This document shows positions 1-5,989 of a stretch of 27,643 nucleotides of DNA, one piece after another (position 1 is the stretch's first letter; the number at the start of each line of letters is the position of its first letter). A program made the translations under genes and the position numbers. Below the pieces are notes generated by a model. It saw nothing but the letters and a program-made list of their open reading frames with translations, was not told the DNA's origin and did no database searches. This DNA is from AM-2324 sp042091035 (GTDB lineage Bacteria > Bacteroidota > Bacteroidia > Chitinophagales > Saprospiraceae), in the NCBI GenBank assembly GCA_042091035.1, contig JBELIG010000018.1, positions 1 to 27,643 of the forward strand, given 5' to 3'.

Positions 1-212
1 GAAATACCGTCAAGTCCACCTTCACCGTCAGCATCTAAAAAATCGAAAATAACGATGTTAGTTGGATCTGTTTGGGAGATAAGTGTGTAAACAGCTTGAG
101 TGATTACTTCTTCATCGACAGGAGCAATTACCTCATCATCATTTGAACAAGATGTAAAGCAAGTAATTGCAAGGAATAGGGTTGAGAAGATTAATAGTGA
201 AAATGATCTCAT
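1..212 (-). CDS. Exported lipoprotein, N-terminal part only
   Basis: The ORF starts at the ATG read from 212 downwards and runs off the left edge, so only about 70 residues are visible. The first 21 residues form a lipoprotein signal peptide: MRSF, a hydrophobic core, then F-T-S-Cys22 as lipobox, followed by an acidic S-N-D-D-E linker. This is typical of a surface or outer-membrane-attached lipoprotein of Bacteroidota. The visible mature part contains ...FDFLDADGEGGLDGI, an acidic Asp/Gly-rich stretch. I recall similar D-x-D-G-x-GG stretches in small Bacteroidota lipoproteins encoded next to TonB-dependent receptors, but the rest of the gene is needed to say so. A palindrome at 281-299 lies about 70 bp upstream of the start and could be its operator. 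Function not assigned. Confidence 0.8.
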   Translation of the reverse strand, partial: MRSFSLLIFSTLFLAITCFTSCSNDDEVIAPVDEEVITQAVYTLISQTDPTNIVIFDFLDADGEGGLDGI

Positions 213-356
213 GATTATTAAATATTTAAACAAAATAAAACCATACACTTCTTGTGTATGCGCTCAAATATAACATTATTAATGCAACAATGTTGCATTT
301 GAGCTTGATTTTGTGGAAAATCAACTTTTTGCTATTATTTTTCATTTTGAGGTATG
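213..356. other. Intergenic region with three short inverted repeats
   Basis: Between the oxyR-type gene's stop and the lipoprotein start (both minus strand) lie three inverted repeats. 242-248/254-260 is CATACAC with a 5-nt loop; on the minus strand it is followed by GTTTTATTTTG, so it may be a weak terminator of the regulator gene. 281-299 is a 9-1-9 palindrome, listed separately. 305-312/317-324 is TTGATTTT/AAAATCAA with a 4-nt loop. The region should also hold the lipoprotein gene's promoter, but I see no clean TAnnTTTG box on the minus strand. Confidence 0.5.
281..299. promoter_or_regulatory. 9-1-9 palindrome, candidate repressor operator
   Basis: AATGCAACA-A-TGTTGCATT is a perfect palindrome around one central base. 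Its inner 15 bp have the 7-1-7 geometry typical of sites bound by Fur-superfamily metal regulators (Fur, Zur, Mur). It sits upstream of the minus-strand lipoprotein gene at 212, at a distance (about 70-90 bp before the start codon) where it could cover a promoter. Assignment to a Fur-type regulator is inference from geometry only; a transcription terminator or an unrelated repressor site is also possible. Confidence 0.4.
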
Positions 357-1292
357 CTAATCCAAGGGATTATAAATCGTTGCATTTTTGGCTTTTGATA
401 GTATTGGACTGATACTGCTTTTTATTTTTAGCTCCAATCTTTTTAATAAATCATGTTTTACAAAGTGTTTGTGTGTCAACAAACCTACTTCTCTAACAGG
501 TGTTGGTGCAGTAAAAGATTTTAGATAGCCTTTTTGTTTCTCATTCATTTCTATGGTTGAAAGATAAGGTAGTAAGGTAAGTCCGTGGTTGTGATCAACT
601 AGTTTCATTAGTGTAGAAATACTGCTGGATTTATAGCTAAGGTTGGAGTGAACTTGTTTTTTTTGCCTTAGGCCACATATTTGTTCAACTTGGTTTTTCA
701 TACAGTGCCCCTCTTCCAAAAGCCAAAGTCTATTGACATCGATATTATTTATTTCAACAGTTTTTGAATTTCGTTCCAGCGCTTTATCATAGATCAAAAA
801 TGATTCTGTATAAAGATATGTTTCGACTAATTCATCGTGTTTGAGCGGAATAGATACTATGCCAAGGTCTAGATCCCGACTTAGTAGACTATTGATTATT
901 TTTTCAGTAGGTATCTCACTTATTTTGATATTGACTCCTGGATATTCTTTACTGAAATCATTAAGAATACGAGGAAAGATAAAAGGAGCTATAGTTGGAA
1001 TAATCCCTATGTTCAAACTCCCATTAAATTCTCCTTTTAAATTATTGACAAGTTCTCCCAGATTCTGAACTTCTTTATTTAAGATGTTCAATTGGTTAAT
1101 GATAGCATGGCCTTCATGTGTTATAGATATGGGTTTTGTCTTTCGATCAAAGATCCTTATATCCAACTCTTTTTCAAACTTGCTCACCATAGTGCTCAGG
1201 GTTGATTGAGTAACAAAGCAACTATCTGCAGCTTTACCAAAACTCTTTAGCCTTGCAACTGCCAAAACATATTCAATTTGACGGATATTCAT
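357..1292 (-). CDS. oxyR: LysR-family peroxide sensor, OxyR type
   Basis: A 311-residue LysR-type regulator, the usual family length. Residues 1-60 are the winged helix-turn-helix (MNIRQIEYVLAVARLKSFGKAA..., ending in the T-L-S-x-x-V-x-K-F-E-K-E-L recognition region) and about 90-295 the periplasmic-binding-like sensor. It can be assigned to the OxyR branch because the sensor contains L-L-E-E-G-H-Cys197-M-K-N-Q-V-E-Q-I-Cys206. This matches the E. coli Cys199/Cys208 motif in sequence and in its 8-residue spacing; these cysteines form the H2O2-induced disulfide. Transcribed divergently from the ankyrin gene, with 88 bp between starts. OxyR usually controls catalase, peroxiredoxin and Dps genes; none is adjacent here, so its targets beyond the ankyrin gene are unknown. 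Confidence 0.9.
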   Translation of the reverse strand: MNIRQIEYVLAVARLKSFGKAADSCFVTQSTLSTMVSKFEKELDIRIFDRKTKPISITHEGHAIINQLNILNKEVQNLGELVNNLKGEFNGSLNIGIIPTIAPFIFPRILNDFSKEYPGVNIKISEIPTEKIINSLLSRDLDLGIVSIPLKHDELVETYLYTESFLIYDKALERNSKTVEINNIDVNRLWLLEEGHCMKNQVEQICGLRQKKQVHSNLSYKSSSISTLMKLVDHNHGLTLLPYLSTIEMNEKQKGYLKSFTAPTPVREVGLLTHKHFVKHDLLKRLELKIKSSISPILSKAKNATIYNPLD

Positions 1293-1326
1293 TGATGTTG
1301 TCGATTATGGTTTTGATAAATTCGTT

Positions 1327-1355
1327 TTTGTCAATTAAAAATAATCCTTAATTTG
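1327..1355 (+). promoter_or_regulatory. Bacteroidota-type promoter of the ankyrin gene
   Basis: TTTG at 1327-1330 and TTAATTTG at 1348-1355 are separated by 17 bp. This matches the Bacteroidota primary sigma consensus TTG-N17-23-TAnnTTTG with one mismatch in the -7 box. Transcription would start near 1362, giving a leader of about 20 nt before the ATG at 1381. The box lies in the 88-bp divergent region next to oxyR, where an OxyR dimer pair could reach it. Confidence 0.45.
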
Positions 1356-1380
1356 ATAAAAGTAAAATCATACCACAGCC

Positions 1381-1860
1381 ATGAATATATTTGAAGCAAT
1401 TAGAAGCGGAAGTCTCTCAAACGTTGAATCTTTAATTGAGCAAGATCCAAATTGTGTTCACGACGCTGATCCTAGGGGTTTCACTCCCTTGGTTCTATCT
1501 ACATACCTTGGATTTATAGAGATTGCTCAATTTATTATCCATGCAGGTGCAGATGTAAATCGTCAAGATAAGGTTGGCAATACAGCCTTAATGGGGGTTT
1601 GTTTTAAAGGTAATATCGATATGATAAAAATGTTACTGGATTCAGGTGCTTCGGTAAACACAACGAATCAAAATAACTCTAATGCACTTATTTTTGCAGT
1701 ATCCTTTGGACAGGAAGCTGCGGCTAAACTTTTGATTGAACATAAGGCTGATGGAACGCAGGTAGACAAAAGTGGACGGACAGCTTTGGATTATGCAAGG
1801 GAAAAAAAATTAGGGCAGATAGAGGGATTATTAGAGGCAATGTCATCTTCCAGCTTATAA
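1381..1860 (+). CDS. Cytoplasmic ankyrin-repeat protein
   Basis: 159 residues with no signal peptide or membrane segment, made almost entirely of four ankyrin repeats (about residues 1-32, 33-66, 67-99 and 100-152). Typical consensus pieces are G-F-T-P-L-V-L-S-T-Y-L-G, H-A-G-A-D-V-N-R-Q-D, G-N-T-A-L-M and G-R-T-A-L-D-Y-A. Such folds bind other proteins and have no catalytic residues. Small ankyrin proteins are often encoded next to a catalase and an OxyR gene (the AnkB arrangement in Pseudomonas); here the OxyR neighbour is present and no catalase is visible. The likely role is in the peroxide response, inferred from position alone. The stop codon at 1858-1860 is followed in the same frame by the next ORF. 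Confidence 0.9.
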   Translation: MNIFEAIRSGSLSNVESLIEQDPNCVHDADPRGFTPLVLSTYLGFIEIAQFIIHAGADVNRQDKVGNTALMGVCFKGNIDMIKMLLDSGASVNTTNQNNSNALIFAVSFGQEAAAKLLIEHKADGTQVDKSGRTALDYAREKKLGQIEGLLEAMSSSSL

Positions 1861-1890
1861 AAACCTAGTAATAGAGACCTTTTTAAAGTT

Positions 1891-2838
1891 TTGATTGTTA
1901 ACATATTAGTTTCTTTTGAATCAATCTATCTAATTTTGAATACACTAGACCGTATATATCCACTTATTCTTTCCGAAAATGTAAAGGACAAGTTCGAAAG
2001 GATAATCCTTTGGGGAGCAATAATTAGCTTTGTTGTCCATCTGGCACTTATTTTTTTCAATCAAATTGGATGGTTGCAAATGGCCAATGGTAAAGGTTTG
2101 CTGACCAATCCTATCTCAGCAATTTACACACCTTTTTCTTTCATATTGATCTATGAAATCTACCTGCTAGTCTTTTATATTCCAAGGTCTACAACTACTT
2201 ATATTACAAAGCAATACGAAATTATTACACTTGTTATAATAAGAAGGTTATTCAAGGATCTATCAAATTTAGAGATCAGCTCAGATTGGTTTACTTTGAA
2301 GTATGATCTTCAATTTACGTTCGATACTATCACTTCCATTATTCTCTTTTATTTGATCTTTTTGTTTTTCAAGAACGATAAACTTAATAGAAGTAAAATG
2401 CCAGCGGATGACTCACAATCCTTGCAAAGATTTATTTTTTTTAAAAAATCATTGGCATTTATACTTGTGCCTGTGCTTGCTATCCTTGGGCTTGTAAGTT
2501 TCTTTACATGGTTTATAAGTCAGATACAACCATCAGTGGGTGGATTGGAGTCCTTTACAGACATAAACAATGTGTTCTTTGATGAATTTTTTACGATTCT
2601 GATTATTGTCGATGTAATCTTATTGTTGGTATCTTTTTTTCATACTGACCAGTTTCATAAGGTGATTCGTAATTCAGGCTTTGTTATTTCAACTATACTT
2701 ATTCGAATGTCTTTTTCCGTAGAAGGCCTCATGAACAATTTCCTGATTATAGGTGCTGTTTTGTTCGGTTGGTTGATTTTAATGATCTATAACAAATTTG
2801 AATACCTCGAAAAGGATCAAGGAATTGTCAAGAAATAA
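1891..2838 (+). CDS. Multi-pass membrane protein of unknown family
   Basis: I do not recognise this 315-residue protein. It has about six or seven hydrophobic segments (near residues 39-56, 77-97, 143-160, 187-209, 233-251, 261-275 and 283-301) separated by short charged loops, and no catalytic motif I can name. The start is uncertain. Position 1891 is a TTG, the first ATG is at 2080 inside the second half of a loop, and the frame is open back to 1861. The codons between 1861 and 1890 read K-P-S-N-R-D-L-F-K-V, a plausible cytoplasmic N-terminus. The frame is the same as that of the ankyrin gene just upstream. It is probably co-transcribed with that gene, since only 30 nt separate the stop from this start. 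Confidence 0.7.
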   Translation: MIVNILVSFESIYLILNTLDRIYPLILSENVKDKFERIILWGAIISFVVHLALIFFNQIGWLQMANGKGLLTNPISAIYTPFSFILIYEIYLLVFYIPRSTTTYITKQYEIITLVIIRRLFKDLSNLEISSDWFTLKYDLQFTFDTITSIILFYLIFLFFKNDKLNRSKMPADDSQSLQRFIFFKKSLAFILVPVLAILGLVSFFTWFISQIQPSVGGLESFTDINNVFFDEFFTILIIVDVILLLVSFFHTDQFHKVIRNSGFVISTILIRMSFSVEGLMNNFLIIGAVLFGWLILMIYNKFEYLEKDQGIVKK

Positions 2839-2909
2839 TGTTTGATGTACTATGCTCAATCTCTGGGCGTTTAAAAAAAATTAAGATTACAATTAAATAG
2901 AGTTTTAAG

Positions 2910-4391
2910 ATGAAGAAAACACTTGTTTTTTCTGGACTCATAGCATTGGGAGTGAGCCTTCTAACTATGTTCGTATTTACATCTGTTGTCAAGCAGGAAC
3001 CTAATGAACTGCAGATTACCCATAAATCTAATTTTAACGCAAGGCCGACCGTATATACCGTAGACGAATCGGGCAACTCCATTGAGTTAAATTTTACGCA
3101 AACTGCAGAAGCTGTTTTGGATGGGGTAGTTCATATTAAATCAACTCAGGTAGTTTCAAGTAGAGGGAGGTCTCCTTTTGATGATATGCCAGATATGTTT
3201 AGAGATTTTTTTGGTGAAGGCTTTGCTCCTCCGAGAGGTGATCAGCCTAGAGTAGGAACTGGTTCAGGGGTGATTATAAGTGAAGACGGATATATTGTTA
3301 CAAACAACCATGTGATTGCTAATGCGGATGAAATTGAAATTTCATTACAAGACAATCGGATCTATACTGCAAAAGTAATCGGTGCAGATCCATCGACAGA
3401 TCTTGCGCTTTTGAAGATCGAGGAATCTAACCTGCCTGTTGTAGCGCTTACGGATTCTGATCAGGTAGATGTAGGACAATGGGTACTGGCTGTTGGAAAT
3501 CCAATGGGTTTGAATTCAACGGTTACTGCAGGAATCATAAGTGCAAAAGGTAGAAACATTAATATTCTGAAGGATCGATATGCTGTAGAGAATTTTATTC
3601 AAACAGATGCTGCAATTAATCCCGGAAATAGCGGTGGTGCTTTGGTTAATCTAAGTGGCGATCTCGTAGGTATCAATACGGCCATAGCAAGCACAACTGG
3701 AAGTTTTTCTGGCTATGGTTTTGCCATTCCAGCCAATATCGTATCTAAAGTTATTACCGATCTAAAAGAATATGGTATTGTGCAAAGGGGTGTTTTGGGG
3801 GTTTTTATTCGCTCAATCGATGGCAATTTGGCAAAGGAAAAAAATCTTAATTATACCCAAGGAGTTTATGTTGACAGTTTGATAGCATCGAGTGCAGCAG
3901 AGGAAGCTGGTGTCGAGCCAGGTGATGTTATTCTTGAGGTGGAAGGTGTACCTGTGAAGAGTTCACCGGAGTTGCAGGGTATGATTGCAAGATTCCGTCC
4001 TGGGCAAACAGTCAATATATTAGTGGATCGCTCTGGTAAAACGAGGACTATTCCTGTTGTATTGAATAATGCCTCTGGAAATAAAGACTTGGCGACTAAA
4101 ATGGATAAGGATTTAGAAAATTTACTGGGTGCTGATTTTAGAGCATTGTCAGAAGAAGAGGCAGAAGCCCTTGGTATAGATGGTGGGGTAGAAGTTGTTC
4201 GATTGTATTCCGGTAAGCTGGCAAAATATACGCAAATGAAAGAAGGCTTTGTGATCACTAAAATAAATGATCAGAAAGTACGGAAGCCATCGGATATTAA
4301 AACTTTGCTCGACGATGCAGAAGGTGGTGTCATGCTTGAAGGGCGTTACCCGGATATGTCAGGCAATTATTATTATGCCTTTGGTATGTAA
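2910..4391 (+). CDS. degQ: Deg/HtrA-family periplasmic serine protease
   Basis: A 493-residue Do-type protease that degrades or refolds misfolded envelope proteins. Residues 5-27 form a signal sequence or membrane anchor. The trypsin-like domain (about 60-275) shows the full catalytic triad: His134 in T-N-N-H-V-I, Asp164 in S-T-D-L-A-L-L-K and Ser241 in N-P-G-N-S-G-G-A-L. Two PDZ domains follow, about 285-385 (with the carboxylate-binding G-V-L-G-V and the E-A-G-V-E-P-G-D-V-I core) and about 400-490. Length and layout match DegP/DegQ; I cannot separate the two from the sequence, so the symbol is provisional. It ends in a strong intrinsic terminator shared with the convergent gene. Confidence 0.93.
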   Translation: MKKTLVFSGLIALGVSLLTMFVFTSVVKQEPNELQITHKSNFNARPTVYTVDESGNSIELNFTQTAEAVLDGVVHIKSTQVVSSRGRSPFDDMPDMFRDFFGEGFAPPRGDQPRVGTGSGVIISEDGYIVTNNHVIANADEIEISLQDNRIYTAKVIGADPSTDLALLKIEESNLPVVALTDSDQVDVGQWVLAVGNPMGLNSTVTAGIISAKGRNINILKDRYAVENFIQTDAAINPGNSGGALVNLSGDLVGINTAIASTTGSFSGYGFAIPANIVSKVITDLKEYGIVQRGVLGVFIRSIDGNLAKEKNLNYTQGVYVDSLIASSAAEEAGVEPGDVILEVEGVPVKSSPELQGMIARFRPGQTVNILVDRSGKTRTIPVVLNNASGNKDLATKMDKDLENLLGADFRALSEEEAEALGIDGGVEVVRLYSGKLAKYTQMKEGFVITKINDQKVRKPSDIKTLLDDAEGGVMLEGRYPDMSGNYYYAFGM

Positions 4392-4392
4392 A

Positions 4393-4431
4393 TTAAAAAG
4401 CTCATCGAAAATCCTTCGGTGAGCTTTTTAA
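4393..4431. terminator. Bidirectional intrinsic terminator
   Basis: TTAAAAAGCTCA (4393-4404) pairs perfectly with TGAGCTTTTTAA (4420-4431). The stem continues through a T-G wobble and CGAA/TTCG to a 5-nt loop, 17 bp in all. A-tracts and T-tracts on both sides make it work for the protease gene on plus and for the carotene-cleavage gene on minus. The stop codon of the minus gene (4428-4430) lies inside one arm. Confidence 0.9.
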
Positions 4432-5324
4432 TTATAAAACTTATCCATCACAAAAACATGTGGTAATGTAATTGATGAGATTAGTATTAGAAAAAGGTAG
4501 CCATAAGGAAGGTTCAATATTTCAAAGTGAATCATTCCAATTAAAAGGAATATTCCAAATATTGAGATTGCTGTAAAAGGCAAAAGGAGCAATAGGAATT
4601 CTCGGAATGAACCTATGTTCCCATTAGATTTAAGGAAAGTAAATTCTTCTTCCATTACCTTCATCGAATGGAGGATTACAAAATACAGTGAAAAGCCTAC
4701 AAGAGGAGGGAATAGATATAAGGTGATCAAGATTACAAGGAATACAATTCCCTCTAACAGGATCTTTTCCCAGTGCATCTCTTTTCGAATACCCATAATG
4801 ATCATTAGGGTTACAAAAAAGACTACAGTGGCAATATGCAGCCCAGTTAAAATACGAGTAGAACCTTCATTGAATATAAAACCCATCGCAATTTGCAGAC
4901 CCTCCAATGCTTCTAGTTCAGATATATTATAAAGAATTAGACCACTAAGTATGCCAACGCCCCAAGTCAAGTATATTGCACGATGTCTAAAAGTATCTCG
5001 TTCGAAGAAATGGTTGAATTGTGATTGTCCAAAGTGGAATGCAGACACAAGCATAAAAACAATGAAGGATATCTGAGGAAGTACTAACCAAATCAAAGCA
5101 TTAATGGCTATGAGGCTGAGATATTGGATGTAAAATTTTAATTTGCTCGTTTCGGATTTTGATAGAAATAGGTGATTGTCTATAGCTCCGTGCGGAATGC
5201 CAAGAAGGATTATGAAACTTAGGCAGATGGCAGATTCTATCTCATTGTTGAACGCTGCCCCCCCAGAAAAAATAGCTAAGGTTATGTAGAATAAAACCAA
5301 AAAAATAAATATGACCTTTGGCAT
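4428..5324 (-). CDS. blh: Brp/Blh-family carotene 15,15'-dioxygenase
   Basis: 298 residues with about eight hydrophobic segments, the size of Brp/Blh integral membrane oxygenases that split beta-carotene into two retinal molecules. The four iron-binding histidine regions of the family are visible: G-I-P-His45-G-A-I-D-N-H, S-A-F-His97-F-G-Q-S-Q, V-I-L-His219-S and, at the C-terminus, L-P-His289-V-F-V-M-D-K-F-Y. In marine Bacteroidota this enzyme normally makes retinal for proteorhodopsin, and its gene often lies beside the rhodopsin or carotenoid genes. Neither is within this window. The start ATG at 5324 is followed directly by a hydrophobic segment. An alternative family member with another carotenoid substrate cannot be excluded. 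Confidence 0.82.
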   Translation of the reverse strand: MPKVIFIFLVLFYITLAIFSGGAAFNNEIESAICLSFIILLGIPHGAIDNHLFLSKSETSKLKFYIQYLSLIAINALIWLVLPQISFIVFMLVSAFHFGQSQFNHFFERDTFRHRAIYLTWGVGILSGLILYNISELEALEGLQIAMGFIFNEGSTRILTGLHIATVVFFVTLMIIMGIRKEMHWEKILLEGIVFLVILITLYLFPPLVGFSLYFVILHSMKVMEEEFTFLKSNGNIGSFREFLLLLLPFTAISIFGIFLLIGMIHFEILNLPYGYLFLILISSITLPHVFVMDKFYN

Positions 5325-5382
5325 GTTTACTGATTTGAGCCTGAAAAAAATCGTGACTTTTAATCAGGGTATTATTAGTTAG

Positions 5383-5390
5383 TATATTTG
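5383..5390 (+). promoter_or_regulatory. TAnnTTTG -7 box for the Rof-like gene
   Basis: TATATTTG is an exact match to the Bacteroidota -7 consensus. Transcription would start near 5397, about 47 nt before the ATG at 5444. No good TTG -33 element is visible 19-21 bp upstream, so strength is uncertain. Confidence 0.45.
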
Positions 5391-5443
5391 ATAAAACAAC
5401 AGCTTGGATAAATGGTTCTAAAGAATGTAATAACTATAAAAAT

Positions 5444-5680
5444 ATGGAAGATAAATATAAAAGGATTGCCTGTTCAGTTTACGATAGATATGAAGGAATA
5501 TCAAGTCTGAATAAGCGGATTGATATTGTGTTTTTGGGAAGTACGGATGAGCAGCTGGTTCTTAAAAATATCTTAATTGAAGACCTATTTACTAAATCCA
5601 AGGTAGAATATATGAAACTTGAAGATCAGACAGTAATTAGATTAGATAAAATTATTTCTGTGCACGAAGTACCTAGATGA
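5444..5680 (+). CDS. rof: Rof/YaeO-like Rho-binding antiterminator
   Basis: A 78-residue cytoplasmic protein of the size of E. coli Rof (YaeO), which binds the termination factor Rho and blocks its RNA-binding site. The match is spread over the whole length: I-A-C-S-x-Y-D at residues 8-14, a beta-rich middle that repeats hydrophobic spacing of Rof, then S-K-V-E-Y-M-K-L and a C-terminal I-R-L-D-K-I-I-S-V, where E. coli has L-R-L-D-K-I-T-S-F. It has its own -7 box and stands alone, with the structured RNA candidate starting about 65 nt after its stop. Identification rests on remembered sequence similarity; a related Rof-fold protein with another partner is possible. Confidence 0.72.
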   Translation: MEDKYKRIACSVYDRYEGISSLNKRIDIVFLGSTDEQLVLKNILIEDLFTKSKVEYMKLEDQTVIRLDKIISVHEVPR

Positions 5681-5745
5681 ATATAGGTTTGAAAAATAAT
5701 TATTGGAAATTTTAAAATAATTGACAATATACCTCGTTTAGGTAC

Positions 5746-5907
5746 TTGTATATTAGGTTGTTAAGAAGGGATTGGCTTGCTTATTCTCTTTTTAGTTTGG
5801 AACAGCAAAGGGAGACCTTAACTCCTGCTTATACTTATCCTTTTCACTACATGGAGTATTTGATATACAAATGAGAAATAAAAACCCAGCTAAAAGCTGG
5901 GTTTTTT
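5746..5907 (+). ncRNA. ssrS: Structured small RNA, 6S RNA candidate
   Basis: This stretch has no coding frame but folds as one long irregular hairpin. The closing stem is TTGTATAT (5746-5753) with ATATACAA (5863-5870), 8 bp perfect. The middle stem is GAAGGGAT (5765-5772) with ATCCTTTTC (5837-5845), one bulge. A large, mostly unpaired bubble follows (5773-5784 and 5816-5836). The upper stem is TCTCTTTTT (5785-5793) with AAAGGGAGA (5807-5815), 9 bp with two G-U pairs. A canonical terminator at 5880-5907 ends the unit. A rod with a central bubble, about 160 nt long, is the architecture of 6S RNA, which mimics an open promoter and binds housekeeping RNA polymerase. A TTGACA lies at 5721-5726 upstream, but no clean -7 box. 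The exact 5' end is inferred. The RNA is fairly likely; the 6S identity is tentative. Confidence 0.45.
5880..5907 (+). terminator. Intrinsic terminator of the small RNA
   Basis: AAAAACCCAGCT (5880-5891) pairs perfectly with AGCTGGGTTTTT (5895-5906), 12 bp, 3-nt loop, with a T-tract to 5907. It is 200 nt after the Rof-like stop codon and 82 nt before the dehydrogenase start. It therefore closes the non-coding unit at about 5746-5907, and the dehydrogenase must have its own promoter. The A-tract would also let it work on the minus strand. Confidence 0.92.
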
Positions 5908-5989
5908 CATGAACAAGCTGGCCTTTTATTATGTATTCTAACCTGTGGATTGATTTTTCAGCTTAACTTCGCGAAATAATAAATAAATT

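Noticed and set aside
242..260. Strong terminator of the oxyR-type gene
   Set aside because: Only a 7-bp stem with an imperfect T-tract on the minus strand; kept as a weak possibility within the intergenic entry.
3866..4258. 130-residue minus-strand ORF opposite the protease PDZ region
   Set aside because: Shadow frame of a strongly recognised gene; no family resemblance.
5746..5870. Riboswitch for the alcohol dehydrogenase gene
   Set aside because: The terminator at 5880-5907 is followed by 82 nt before the start, and I see no known aptamer pattern or clear antiterminator pairing; an independent RNA fits better.
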